This document shows, one piece after another, positions 19,388-28,630 of a stretch of 64,000 nucleotides of DNA (positions are counted from its first letter, which is position 1; every line of letters begins with the position of its first letter). A model generated the notes under the pieces. The model was not told the DNA's origin. It saw only the letters and a list, made by a program, of their open reading frames with translations, and did no database searches. The stretch comes from JABDIP01 sp965227455 (GTDB taxonomy: Bacteria > Pseudomonadota > Alphaproteobacteria > DSM-16000 > Inquilinaceae). The position numbers and the translations under genes are program-made. Where the stretch lies: assembly GCA_965227455.1 (NCBI GenBank), contig OZ245752.1, forward strand, positions 2,294,001 to 2,358,000, in the 5' to 3' direction.

Positions 19388-20920
19388 TCACAACGGAATG
19401 TTGTCGTGCTTCTTCCAGGGGTTTTCCAGGTGCTTGTCGCGCAGCATGGCCAGAGCCCGGCAGACCCGGCGGCGGGTGTTGCGCGGCATGATCACGTCGT
19501 CGATATAGCCCCGCGCCCCGGCGACGAACGGGTTGGCAAATTTCTCGCGGTATTCCTCGGTGCGCTTTTCGATCTTCTCCGTATCGCCGATATCGCCGCG
19601 GAAGATGATCTCCACCGCCCCTTTCGGCCCCATGACGGCGATCTCAGCGGTCGGCCAGGCATAGTTGACGTCGCCGCGCAGATGCTTCGACGACATCACG
19701 TCATAGGCGCCGCCATAGGCCTTGCGAGTGATCACCGTGACCTTGGGCACCGTGGCCTCGGCATAGGCGAATAGCAGCTTCGCGCCGTGCTTGATGATGC
19801 CGCCATATTCCTGGCTGGTGCCCGGCAGGAAGCCCGGCACGTCGACGAAGGTGACGATGGGGATGTTGAAGCAATCGCAGAAGCGCACGAAGCGCCCGGC
19901 CTTTTTGGCGCTGTCGATGTCCAGGCAACCGGCCAGGACCAGCGGCTGATTGGCCACGAACCCGACCGTGCGCCCGGTCATGCGGCCGAAGCCGACGATG
20001 ATGTTCCGGGCGTAGTCGGGCTGGATCTCGAAGAAATCGCCCTCATCGGCGACCTTCAGGATGAGCTCCTTCATGTCGTAGGGCTTGTTCGGATTGTCCG
20101 GGATCAGCGTGTCGAGCGCCTCCTCCATGCGGTCGGCCGGGTCGTCGGTCGGCCGAAACGGCGGCGGCTCGCGGTTGGAAGCCGGCAGGAAGTCGATGAA
20201 GCGCCGTAGCTGCAGCAGCGCTTCCAGATCGTTCTCGAAGGCCAAATCGGCCACGCCGGAGCGCCCGGTATGGGTAATGGCGCCGCCGAGCTCCTCGGCA
20301 GTGACCGTCTCATGGGTCACCGTCTTCACCACGTCGGGACCGGTCACGAACATGTAGGAGCTGTCCTTGACCATAAAGATGTAATCGGTCATCGCCGGCG
20401 AATAGACCGCCCCGCCGGCGCACGGCCCCATGATCAGGGAGATCTGCGGCACCACGCCGGAGGCCAGCACGTTGCGCTGGAAGACGTCGGCATAGCCGCC
20501 CAGGGAGGCCACCCCCTCCTGGATGCGGGCGCCGCCGCTGTCGTTAAGGCCGATCACCGGCGCGCCGACCTTCATGGCCTGGTCCATGACCTTGCAAATC
20601 TTCTCCGCATGGGCCTCGGAGAGCGAACCGCCGAAGACGGTGAAATCCTGGCTGAATACGAAGACCAGCCGGCCGTTGACGGTGCCAAAGCCGGTGACCA
20701 CCCCGTCGCCGGGCACCTTGGTGTCGGACATGCCGAAATCGCCGCAGCGATGCTCGACGAACATGTCCCATTCCTCGAAGGATCCCTCGTCGAGCAGGGC
20801 ATCGATGCGTTCCCGGGCGGTCAGCTTGCCCTTGGCATGCTGCGCATCGATCCGCTTCTGCCCGCCGCCCAGCCGCGCCGCCGCCCGCTTCGCCTCCAGC
20901 TTCTCCAGCATTTCCCGCAT
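19388..20920 (-). CDS. pccB: Propionyl-CoA carboxylase, carboxyltransferase beta subunit
   Basis: 510 aa, normal length. It transfers carboxyl from biotin to propionyl-CoA. Crotonase-type carboxyltransferase halves are visible: DSGGARIQEGVASLGGYADVF and MGPCAGGAVYSPAMTDYIFM in the first half, and VDVPGFLPGTSQEYGGIIKHG and ITRKAYGGAYDVMSSKHL in the second. The sequence ends ENPWKKHDNIPL, the classic PccB tail. Start at MREMLEKLEAKRAAARLGGG is supported by GGGAGG upstream. It leads the cluster pccB–VOC–pccA–acyP. Confidence 0.95.
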   Translation of the reverse strand: MREMLEKLEAKRAAARLGGGQKRIDAQHAKGKLTARERIDALLDEGSFEEWDMFVEHRCGDFGMSDTKVPGDGVVTGFGTVNGRLVFVFSQDFTVFGGSLSEAHAEKICKVMDQAMKVGAPVIGLNDSGGARIQEGVASLGGYADVFQRNVLASGVVPQISLIMGPCAGGAVYSPAMTDYIFMVKDSSYMFVTGPDVVKTVTHETVTAEELGGAITHTGRSGVADLAFENDLEALLQLRRFIDFLPASNREPPPFRPTDDPADRMEEALDTLIPDNPNKPYDMKELILKVADEGDFFEIQPDYARNIIVGFGRMTGRTVGFVANQPLVLAGCLDIDSAKKAGRFVRFCDCFNIPIVTFVDVPGFLPGTSQEYGGIIKHGAKLLFAYAEATVPKVTVITRKAYGGAYDVMSSKHLRGDVNYAWPTAEIAVMGPKGAVEIIFRGDIGDTEKIEKRTEEYREKFANPFVAGARGYIDDVIMPRNTRRRVCRALAMLRDKHLENPWKKHDNIPL

Positions 20921-21011
20921 GAACGCCGCCTCCCAACCGCTTATCGCTGCAGTCCTTTGGCTGCTGATAGCATGGCGGCGACCCATTCGGCGAGCCCCGC
21001 CGGTGCAAGGG

Positions 21012-21707
21012 CTAGGTGTCGAGGAGCCGGAAAAACCGTTCCGTGGCCGCGAGTTCCGACCGCAGGCGGTCCAGTCGGGCGACCGCCTCGGAATCCTCGC
21101 CCCAGAGCTCCTGCTGATAGAGATCGTCCAGATGGGCGGCGTCGAAGGCTTCCGCGGCGTTTACGCGACCGGCCGACAGGGCCATCGCCAGGACCAACGA
21201 GCCCTGCAACGCTGCGGCGTGGCTCAGGGCGGCGAGATGGAAATCGTCGCAATCCGCCACGATCCGGGAGAGCGCCGTCAGCGACGATTGCGGCTGCTTG
21301 GCCGGCAGCACGCCCTGGGTCACCGTGAGCGGCGCATCGAACTCCAAGGCCGCCCAGTCCAGCAGGGGTTGCCAGACGGCGGCCTGGCGCTCCACCAGCG
21401 CCTGCGGCTGGTCGGCGCGATAGCAGAGCAGATCGGTTTCCGCATAGGCCAGGGTTCCGGCAATCACCGCTTCGCGCTGTACCGCGACCCGGTCGATGGT
21501 CGTGTTGGCCAGTTGGGTCAGCGGCATCGTGTCCGGGTCGACGGTTTCCGCCTGGGCGTTCCACTCCTCGGCCAGCGCCGCCGCCAATGCCGCACCGGGC
21601 ACGGCAAGGCGGGCCTTGGCCGGCGTATTGACCGGCCGGCCATCGAGATGGATCTGGTGCCCGGTCTCCACGGCGACCGGTTCTGCGGATGTGTAGAAGC
21701 GCTTCAT
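21012..21707 (-). CDS. ATP12-family F1-ATPase assembly chaperone
   Basis: 231 aa matching the ATP12 chaperone, which binds the F1 alpha subunit during assembly. It is found in mitochondria and alphaproteobacteria. Recognisable parts are KRFYTSAEPVAVETGHQIHLDG...GRPVNTPAK, LAEEWNAQAETVDPDTMPLTQLAN, ETDLLCYRADQP and the C-terminal EAVARLDRLRSELAATERFF. No ATP synthase genes are nearby. It lies 91 bases before pccB on the same strand and after the AsmA genes. Confidence 0.92.
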   Translation of the reverse strand: MKRFYTSAEPVAVETGHQIHLDGRPVNTPAKARLAVPGAALAAALAEEWNAQAETVDPDTMPLTQLANTTIDRVAVQREAVIAGTLAYAETDLLCYRADQPQALVERQAAVWQPLLDWAALEFDAPLTVTQGVLPAKQPQSSLTALSRIVADCDDFHLAALSHAAALQGSLVLAMALSAGRVNAAEAFDAAHLDDLYQQELWGEDSEAVARLDRLRSELAATERFFRLLDT

Positions 21708-21760
21708 CGGTTCACTCGACGACCTTTACGAACCGTCGGGCGCGGACGCCGGCGGCGCGC

Positions 21761-23806
21761 TCACTCATCGCCGCCGAACAGGCCGCCAATGGCGTCGCCG
21801 ATTCCCTCGCCCACATCGCCCAGGACCTCGCCGACGCCGCTGGCCGCATCGCCGACCATATCGACGGCGCCCCCGACCAGCCCGGGCTCGTCCGCCTCCA
21901 GCTGATCGTTGAGGGCGGCCAGGCACTGATTGTCGTCGCCGGAGCCGGTGGTCACAAACGGGATCACGATGGCAAGCGGATTGATGGCGCCGAGCAGCAG
22001 GCCGGTCGCGGTATTGAGAACCAGATCGCCGGTCAGCACCGACACTTCCGGCGCGTCGAGGGTCCCGTGCAGACGGACCGGCGCCACCAGGGCCAGAAGA
22101 TTCGGGTCCTTCGATCGCGGATTGAAGACGAGGTCCAACTGGTTGCCGCCGAAATCGATGGCGCCCTCGCCGCCGATGGTCGCCTTCTCGCTGTCGACCA
22201 GCAGCGCCGTCGAAGTCGCCACACCATCCACCACATCGAAATGGCCAATGGCGCAATGCAAGGGTGCCGAGTCGGTCTCGCCGATGGGCAGGAGGGCGGT
22301 GATCGCGCTGCGACCGACCAGCCCGGCCAGGGCGCCGTTGATCTCTCCTGCCCCCATGTCCATGGTCGCCCGCCCATTCGCAGAGGCGATCATGGCCTGC
22401 AGCGTGGCGCCCCGCGCATCCAGGGTGAGCGCCGCATCGGCCCGGCCCGTCACCGCGTCCGACACGGCCAAGGCCTTCAGCAGGGCGCCGACATCAACCT
22501 GGCCGGCATTGGCGATGACGGTGGCTTCGGCGGGTTCGGCCCGTCCGTTCAGGACCAGTTCCGCCACCAGAATGCCGTCGGACAGCTTGGCCTGCGCAAG
22601 GCTGAGTGCAAGTTGCCTGTCAGCGACTTCGACGGATCCGAGAAGCTCCGTGACGGTCAGCTCATCCAGCGCCAGCTCATCGACAGAGATCTGAAGATCG
22701 ATGTCCGCGGCCTCCAGCAGGTCAAGCGGTATCGCTGCCTCGCCTGTCGGTTCCGCATCTGGAGCGGGCTCGGCAGCGGCGGTGTCCTGCGATGGCTTAA
22801 CCGAGAAATCGGCCAGCGCCAGCCGTTCGGATGTGAGGTCTCCGACAAGCGAAGGCCGGGGGCCGCCGAAGGAATATGTGAGATCAGCGCCGATGTCGCT
22901 CTCGCCGGTCTTGACGGCAAGATCGGTCAGGCTGATCGAGTCCGGGGCGCCGGCGATGGCCCCGGCAATCTCGAAGGCCGGCAATTGCGGGGCCGGCCCG
23001 CCCAGAAGCCCAGCGACCAGTTCGGCGGGGTGGATATCCGCGTCGACCTCCAGCGCATAGGCAGCGAAGGTCGCGGGATCCGTAATCGTGCCGGCGGCCG
23101 ATATCCGGCTGTCCCCGATAGAAACCGTCAGATCCACCGGCCAGTCGGCGGCGCCGTCCGCCATGGCGGCGATGGAACCGGTGGTGGCAACGGCACGAAC
23201 CGGCAATCCGTCAATCACGCAGTCGATTTCAATATCGACAGGGTCGTCCTCAGAGGCGGCCAGCAGCACCGCGCGATCGATATCCAGCCGGCGCGTCGCG
23301 CCGTTGGCATTCAACAAAGCGACCGTCGAGTCCCGTAGCTCGACACGACCTACGAACGGGACTGCCGTCGACTGGTCGTCCTGTGCCTCGGAGTCCGGCG
23401 ACTCGGGAACGGTTTCGGGTGAAGCGAATACCCAGTTGCCGACGCCGTCCGCGCCCTTTTCCAACAGGATATCCGCGTCGACCACGACGAAATGGGTGAT
23501 GCTGACGTCGCCGCCCAGCAGCGGCAGCAATTCGACCCCGACCTCAAGGCGACCGATCCGCGCCATCTCCTCCCGGCTGCCGCCCGGAACATTGGCCAGG
23601 GACACGCCGGATGCCGAAAGCGACGGGGTGAGCGAACGCCCAATCTCCAGCCTACCGGCAATCGAAATTGGGCGACCCAGAGCCGCGCTCGCCTGTTCTT
23701 CCAAAACCGGCTTGTAGCGGGACAGGTCGATCAGAAAGAACGCCGCGACGGCCGCGACCAGCAGCGCTGCCAATCCTGCTGCCCCCCAGATCAATACCCG
23801 TCGCAC
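21761..23806 (-). CDS. AsmA family envelope protein, copy 1
   Basis: 681 aa with one N-terminal membrane anchor (about residues 5–27, LIWGAAGLAALLVAAVAAFFLID), then a long periplasmic beta-rich domain. AsmA signatures are SRYKPVLEEQASAALGRPIS, SGVSLANVPGGSREEMARIG and near the C-terminus GGEGAIDFGGNQLDLVFNPRS. AsmA-like proteins are thought to bridge the membranes for phospholipid transport. The last ~50 residues are Gly/Asp-rich with a helical DxxGDAxSGVGEVLG pattern also present in the next gene. It is one of two tandem paralogues. Confidence 0.88.
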   Translation of the reverse strand: MRRVLIWGAAGLAALLVAAVAAFFLIDLSRYKPVLEEQASAALGRPISIAGRLEIGRSLTPSLSASGVSLANVPGGSREEMARIGRLEVGVELLPLLGGDVSITHFVVVDADILLEKGADGVGNWVFASPETVPESPDSEAQDDQSTAVPFVGRVELRDSTVALLNANGATRRLDIDRAVLLAASEDDPVDIEIDCVIDGLPVRAVATTGSIAAMADGAADWPVDLTVSIGDSRISAAGTITDPATFAAYALEVDADIHPAELVAGLLGGPAPQLPAFEIAGAIAGAPDSISLTDLAVKTGESDIGADLTYSFGGPRPSLVGDLTSERLALADFSVKPSQDTAAAEPAPDAEPTGEAAIPLDLLEAADIDLQISVDELALDELTVTELLGSVEVADRQLALSLAQAKLSDGILVAELVLNGRAEPAEATVIANAGQVDVGALLKALAVSDAVTGRADAALTLDARGATLQAMIASANGRATMDMGAGEINGALAGLVGRSAITALLPIGETDSAPLHCAIGHFDVVDGVATSTALLVDSEKATIGGEGAIDFGGNQLDLVFNPRSKDPNLLALVAPVRLHGTLDAPEVSVLTGDLVLNTATGLLLGAINPLAIVIPFVTTGSGDDNQCLAALNDQLEADEPGLVGGAVDMVGDAASGVGEVLGDVGEGIGDAIGGLFGGDE

Positions 23807-23944
23807 CGCGCAGTCTCCCCGGCCAGATCGATGTCGACGATCGTCGGGCAGACCCGGCGATCACGACCGTCGCAAGCCTATCAGGGGGCGCCATGTCGGC
23901 ACCAGACCACGATCGGCGCGCCGTCACCGCACCCGGTATGCCGG

Positions 23945-25948
23945 CTACTGTCCGAAGATGCCGTCGATGACGTTGCTGATGCCGGTGCCGAGATCGTTGG
24001 CGGCCTCGCCGATGCCTTCGGCAAAGCCCTCCACGACGTCGACGGCGCCACCGATCATGCGTTCAGGGGCGGATTGCGGCGTCATCAAATCCTGCGAGAG
24101 GATTGCCGTGAGGCAGGGGTTCTCACCGCCGGTCCCGGTGGTCACGAACGGGATCACGATGGCTACCGGGTTTATGACGCCCAGCAGGACGCTGGTGGCG
24201 GCGTCGATGACCAGGTCGCTGGTCATCAGGGAGACCTCGACATCGCCGAACGGTCCATGGATCCGAGCCGGCGCCACCAGGGCCAGAAGGTTCAAGTCCT
24301 TGGTGCGCGGGTTCAGCAGGAAATCCAGGCGCCCGCCGCCGAAATCGATGGCGCCCTCGCCGCCGACGGTGACCCGCCTGGTGTCGACCAGGATCGCCGA
24401 GGAGCGCGCCACGCCCTGCGCCACGTCGAATTGCCCCACGGCACAGTTCACATGGGTCACCGGCTCGTCGCCATCGGGCAGCAGGGCCGTCAGCACGTTG
24501 CGCCCGATCAGCTCGGTATAGGCGTTGTTGATCCGCCCGGTGGCCATATCCAGGGCGATCTGACCGTTGGCGGAGTCCAGCAGCGCCTCGACGCTGTCGC
24601 CGCGGCCATGCAGGGTCAGGGCCCCGTCCATGCGGCCGGTGATGGCGTTGTCCTCCATGCCCCAATGGCCCAGCATCGCGTTCAAGTCGACCTGGCCGAC
24701 CGTGATGTCGAAGCCCACCGCCAGGGGTGACAAATGGCTGTCCGCGACGATCCGGCCGCCCCACCAGCCGTCCCACAGGACTGCCTTGCCGACATCCAGG
24801 TTGAGCTGTCCGTTCTGCACCCGAAGTTCGGCGGCGATCTCCTCCACCTGGAGATCGTCGGCGACGAGACGGGCGATGGCGATCTCGAGATCGGCCTCGA
24901 CGGCGCGCAGCAGATCGACGGGCAGTTCAGTCGGACCGCCTGCGCCTGCGCCGCCGTCTTCCGGCACGAAGTCGCTGAGCACTACGGTTTCGGACGAGAG
25001 CGCCCCGACCAGATGCGGACGCCCGCCGCCCATCGTGGCGACCAGTTGCCCAGCGATATCGCTGTCGCCAACGGTCGCCCGGATATCGGTCACGGCAACC
25101 CGGTCCGGGTCGCCGCTGAGGACGGCCGAGGCCCGGATCCTGGGCAGGGAGGGGACCTGATTGCCCCTGCCACCGGTGCCCGACGCCACCTGCAACGCCT
25201 CAAGCGACGTCAAAGTTGCCTCGACCCCGAGCCGGTATCCGGAGAACGACCAGGGATCGCCGATGATGCCATCAATGGCAACCCGATTGGTCCCGACCCG
25301 GGCCGAGAGGGACACAGGCCAGTCGGCACCGCGCTCGATCAGCGACGCGAAGGATCCCACGCTTCCGGATGCGTCCGCCTTGACGCCCTGTATCGCACCG
25401 GAGACCTCGACATGGATCTCCGAATCCTTTGACTCCGCCTCCAGCGTGGCCTCGTCGATCTCCAGGACCCGGCGCTGATCGAGCAGGCCGACATAGGTCA
25501 GGCGCGAATCCCGCAGGGTGAGGCTCCGCACGAAGGGTACGGTGCCGACACTGCCATCGGCCGTCGACGCTTCGCTCGCCAGCACCCAGTTGCCGACCCC
25601 GCCGCTGCCGCTCTCCAGGATCAGATCGGCATCGATGACCGTCAGGTTGGTGATGTTGAGATCGCCCGTCAGGAGCGCGCCCAGTTCGAGTCCGATCGCC
25701 AGGGTGCCGATGCGCGCCATCTCCGGCCGCGATCCGCCCTCGACATTGGCCAAGGCGACGTCGTGCACCGCCAGGGTCGGGGAAAACGACCAGTCGAGTT
25801 CGATCTCGCCGTCGATGGTGAGCTGCCGGCCCAGGACCTGCTCGGATTGCGATTGGATCAGGGCGCGATAGCTGTCCACATCGATGACGAACAGAGTGCC
25901 GACGAAGCCGGCGATCAGCACACAAAGCGAAATCGCCGCCCATTTCAT
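23945..25948 (-). CDS. AsmA family envelope protein, copy 2
   Basis: 667 aa paralogue of the neighbouring gene with the same layout: a membrane anchor (MKWAAISLCVLIAGFVGTLF), the motif VDSYRALIQSQSEQVLGRQ, NVEGGSRPEMARIGTLAIG, and C-terminal GGEGAIDFGGGRLDFLLNPR followed by VINPVAIVIPFVTTG. Start taken at 25948; an upstream in-frame extension of 56 residues is basic and unlike the family. The two genes are in tandem, 138 bases apart, and look like an old duplication. Confidence 0.88.
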   Translation of the reverse strand: MKWAAISLCVLIAGFVGTLFVIDVDSYRALIQSQSEQVLGRQLTIDGEIELDWSFSPTLAVHDVALANVEGGSRPEMARIGTLAIGLELGALLTGDLNITNLTVIDADLILESGSGGVGNWVLASEASTADGSVGTVPFVRSLTLRDSRLTYVGLLDQRRVLEIDEATLEAESKDSEIHVEVSGAIQGVKADASGSVGSFASLIERGADWPVSLSARVGTNRVAIDGIIGDPWSFSGYRLGVEATLTSLEALQVASGTGGRGNQVPSLPRIRASAVLSGDPDRVAVTDIRATVGDSDIAGQLVATMGGGRPHLVGALSSETVVLSDFVPEDGGAGAGGPTELPVDLLRAVEADLEIAIARLVADDLQVEEIAAELRVQNGQLNLDVGKAVLWDGWWGGRIVADSHLSPLAVGFDITVGQVDLNAMLGHWGMEDNAITGRMDGALTLHGRGDSVEALLDSANGQIALDMATGRINNAYTELIGRNVLTALLPDGDEPVTHVNCAVGQFDVAQGVARSSAILVDTRRVTVGGEGAIDFGGGRLDFLLNPRTKDLNLLALVAPARIHGPFGDVEVSLMTSDLVIDAATSVLLGVINPVAIVIPFVTTGTGGENPCLTAILSQDLMTPQSAPERMIGGAVDVVEGFAEGIGEAANDLGTGISNVIDGIFGQ

Positions 25949-26120
25949 GGCGATTCCGCAACGCACCACGATCTTCAAGGCATGATGAGACCAATGGGCC
26001 CGCTCGATCGTGTCTCTTGAACGTGCGAGGCCCTGGAACACGCTGCGCGACCGCACGATGTTCCAGCAGACCGTCAGTCCGCGCTCAACCCCAAGCAAGA
26101 TCTTCCCCAACCGCATCGGA

Positions 26121-26795
26121 CTACCCCGAGAGCATCGATCTGACCAGGCGGGGAATGTCGGGGAAGGCTGTGGCGATATGATCGGCGCCGGCGGCGGACA
26201 GCTCTTCGACGGGATGGTAGCCCCAGGCGACGCCGATCGCGGCCACCCCGGCCGCGCGCGCCATCTGGACGTCGAACACGGTGTCGCCGATCATCACCGC
26301 CCAGGTGGACTCCACACCGGTATCGGCCATGGCCTGCTGAACCATATGCGGGTTCGGCTTGCCGGGACCGTCATCGGCGGTCTTGGTGGTGACGAAGCGT
26401 TCCAGCAGCCCGTGCCGTTCCAGCGTCGCCCGCAATCCACGGCGGGACTTGCCGGTGGCGACTCCGAGCAGGATGCCTTCGGCATCTAGGGCATCCAGCG
26501 CTTCTCGCGCGCCGTCATAAAGCGGCTCTTCGAATGCGCCGGACTGCCGTTGCTCGAAGAAGGCGGCACGGTAATGCTCGCCGAGGGAATGCATCTCCTC
26601 AGCCGTCGCATTGGGCCGGAGCTGGGCGATGGCCGTATCAAGCGGCAGACCTACCACCCGTCGCACCGCCTCCGGGTCCGGATCGTCGAGATCATGGGCC
26701 CGCCAGGCTGTGCGCATCGCGGCGATGATGCTCTGCTGACTGTCGACGAGAGTCCCGTCGCAGTCGAACAATGCGAGGCAAAGCGGCGCTGCCAT
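26121..26795 (-). CDS. HAD-superfamily phosphatase, phosphoglycolate-phosphatase-like
   Basis: 224 aa. All HAD motifs are present: ALFDCDGTLVDS (nucleophile Asp), GVATGKSRRGL (motif II Thr in context), KPNPHMV (motif III Lys) and MIGDTVFDVQMARAAG (motif IV). The helical cap between motifs I and II places it in the HAD-IA group near Gph. Substrate cannot be read from sequence. ATG 26795 chosen; a TTG six codons earlier is also in frame. It sits between rluC-like and AsmA genes on the same strand. Confidence 0.88.
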   Translation of the reverse strand: MAAPLCLALFDCDGTLVDSQQSIIAAMRTAWRAHDLDDPDPEAVRRVVGLPLDTAIAQLRPNATAEEMHSLGEHYRAAFFEQRQSGAFEEPLYDGAREALDALDAEGILLGVATGKSRRGLRATLERHGLLERFVTTKTADDGPGKPNPHMVQQAMADTGVESTWAVMIGDTVFDVQMARAAGVAAIGVAWGYHPVEELSAAGADHIATAFPDIPRLVRSMLSG

Positions 26796-26893
26796 TCCGG
26801 AATTTATCCCCAACAGGTTGTGGCCTACCTGGCCACAGGCCCGAAGACTAAACCAGCCTCCTTACCGATTGGTTTCCCTGCACGACAGTTCTG

Positions 26894-27904
26894 TCAGCGG
26901 CCCCTGGCCCAAGGTCCATAAGGCTCGTCGGCCGCCTTGGAACGCGTTGAAAATCCTAGCGTTTTCCAGGTGTCGACCATATGTTCCGAGAGTGGCGCAA
27001 TCACGTCGATGTGACCCCGTCCCGCCGGATGCGGCAGAACGATCCGCCGAGCATGCAAGTGCAAGCGGCCGGCGATGCCCTCACCACCCGGAAAAGCTGC
27101 AGGTCCGCCATACTTGCCATCGCCGATAATCGGGTGGCCGATCGCCGCGCAATGCACCCGCAATTGGTGGGTCCTGCCCGTCTTCGGCCATAGCGCCAGG
27201 AAGGCGGCCCGGTCCCCGGCGCGGTCGACAACCCGGTAGGCGGTCACGGCGGATTGGCCGGATTCCGGATCGGGCGCCACCGCCTCGCCTCCGGCCCGGC
27301 CGGCCCCGGCGCGCTTCGCCAGGGCGAGATCGATGATGCCCTCGTCCCGGTCCGGTACGCCGGCCGTTGCCGCCCAGTAGAGCTTGGCGGCGTCCTTGCC
27401 CCGGAAGCTGGCGGTTAGCGCTCGCGCCGCCGGGGCGGTGCGCGCCAGCAGCAGGACGCCGCTGGTATCGCGGTCCAACCGGTGCACCAGCCGCGGGCGC
27501 TCCGATGCATCGAAACGCAAGGCGTCGAGCATGCCGTCGAGATGCCGCGACGTCCTGGCCCCGCCCTGCACTGCCAGTCCTGCGGGCTTGTTCACCGCGA
27601 TCACGTCGTCGTCGCGGTACAGCACCAGGGACCGCGCCATCCGGGCATCGGTATCCGACAGCGCCGGAGCCTGCCGCCGGGCTTCCGCCTTGCCTGTCTC
27701 GCCGAGCGGCGGCACGCGGATTGCCTGACCCGCATCCAGCCGCTGGCCGGCCTTCGCACGCCGGCCGTCGACCCGGACCTGGCCCGTGCGCAGCAGCTTC
27801 TCCAGCCGGCCGTGGCCCAGCCCCGGATAATGCTGCTTGAACCATCGGTCGAGCCGCATGCCGGCCTCGGCCGGCTCCACGGTGCGTTGGGCGACGCCAG
27901 TCAC
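26894..27904 (-). CDS. RluA/RluC-type 23S rRNA pseudouridine synthase
   Basis: 336 aa. It has an N-terminal S4 RNA-binding domain (GMRLDRWFKQHYPGLGHGRL and the following VRVDGRRAKAGQRLDAG) and a catalytic domain with RLVHRLDRDTSGVLLLARTA containing the catalytic Asp. TGRTHQLRVHCAAIGHPIIG follows. Likely target is large-subunit rRNA, as for RluC. Start taken at GTG 27904 (reading TGVAQRTVEPAEAG after it), placed just after the crcB stop; an upstream frame overlapping crcB is less likely and no strong ribosome site is visible. Confidence 0.9.
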   Translation of the reverse strand: MTGVAQRTVEPAEAGMRLDRWFKQHYPGLGHGRLEKLLRTGQVRVDGRRAKAGQRLDAGQAIRVPPLGETGKAEARRQAPALSDTDARMARSLVLYRDDDVIAVNKPAGLAVQGGARTSRHLDGMLDALRFDASERPRLVHRLDRDTSGVLLLARTAPAARALTASFRGKDAAKLYWAATAGVPDRDEGIIDLALAKRAGAGRAGGEAVAPDPESGQSAVTAYRVVDRAGDRAAFLALWPKTGRTHQLRVHCAAIGHPIIGDGKYGGPAAFPGGEGIAGRLHLHARRIVLPHPAGRGHIDVIAPLSEHMVDTWKTLGFSTRSKAADEPYGPWARGR

Positions 27905-27909
27905 GGCGG

Positions 27910-28293
27910 CTAGCGCAGGAGGAGGCGCATGACGTGCAATCCGGCAAGCAGACCGCCGACGCACAGCACCACGGAGCCCGCCACATAGGCGGCCACGAAC
28001 AGGGTCTGCCCGCGCTCGAAAAGCGCCACCACATCCAGCGAGAATGTCGAGAAGGTGGTGAAGGCCCCCAGCACGCCGACCACCAGCAGGGCCCGCAGTT
28101 CCTGGCTGGGCGACCAGACCAGGGCCAGCAGCTCGATCAGCACGCCCATCAGGATCGAGCCGACCACGTTCACGGTCAGCGTGCCCCAGGGAAAGTCATG
28201 AGGACCCAGCAGGCGTCCGACGCCTGTCATCACCAGGTATCGGGCCACCGCGCCAAAGGCGCCGCCGGCGGCAACGGCAAATATCATCTTCAT
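27910..28293 (-). CDS. crcB: Fluoride exporter CrcB/Fluc
   Basis: 127-aa membrane protein with four helices, forming dual-topology dimeric fluoride channels. Key features are the N-terminal GGAFGAVARYLV, PWGTLTVNVVGSILMG (conserved Asn) and GVLGAFTTFSTFSLDV, which holds the central Na+ site and Phe-box region. Start at 28293 removes a long non-conserved extension. I looked for a fluoride riboswitch upstream on this strand and did not see its conserved blocks. The pseudouridine synthase gene begins five bases after the stop. Confidence 0.93.
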   Translation of the reverse strand: MKMIFAVAAGGAFGAVARYLVMTGVGRLLGPHDFPWGTLTVNVVGSILMGVLIELLALVWSPSQELRALLVVGVLGAFTTFSTFSLDVVALFERGQTLFVAAYVAGSVVLCVGGLLAGLHVMRLLLR

Positions 28294-28506
28294 GGAGTCG
28301 ACCCTGAGCGCAATCGCGGCGCACCCTATCGGTATGGGACCCAGAACCGCAAGCGACGGTGAACCAGATTCGCCGGGCATGCGCCGCCCTGCTTCGTCTT
28401 CATGACCATCCGCTGGCCCGTAGCCGCTACCGGGACCGGCCATAGGACGATTACCGTCCGGTCTGCAACTGCCGTCAGGGATCGTCCGGTCATTCATCGC
28501 GGAAAT

Positions 28507-28520
28507 TTGCCCTAGGTCAA
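28507..28520. promoter_or_regulatory. Crp/Fnr-like palindrome TTGCCCTAGGTCAA
   Basis: A 14-base near-palindrome centred on CTAG with TTG and CAA ends, about 110 bases upstream of the 28631 start. It resembles the TTGAT–N4–ATCAA pattern bound by Fnr/Dnr-type regulators but departs from it in the inner positions. The site is seen; regulation is inference. Confidence 0.3.
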
Positions 28521-28524
28521 CGCG

Positions 28525-28537
28525 ATGCGTATCGCAT
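28525..28537. promoter_or_regulatory. Palindrome ATGCG–TAT–CGCAT
   Basis: A perfect 5-bp inverted repeat around TAT, extended on both sides with one mismatch (GCGATGCG against CGCATGGC). It lies just downstream of the Crp/Fnr-like palindrome and upstream of the operon start, so it is a possible operator. Confidence 0.3.
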
Positions 28538-28630
28538 GGCATTACCTCGAAATTGACGACTTCAACTTTGTGGCGAACTGGTGCGCCGGCGCGGCCCAAA
28601 CGCGTTGTACGAACAAAGGGAGTGCACTTG

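Larger units (their letters stand above)
28294..28630. other. Divergent intergenic region with two palindromes
   Basis: About 340 bases between crcB and the membrane protein–ACP–radical SAM unit, with no credible gene. It contains two candidate operator sites, listed separately. Base composition becomes more A+T-rich from about 28490 on, as expected for a promoter reading to the right. Confidence 0.5.

Noticed and set aside
28294..28420. Fluoride riboswitch before crcB
   Set aside because: I searched the minus strand for the conserved blocks of the crcB motif and found no matching GATGG and CTGATG-type pair in the right order.
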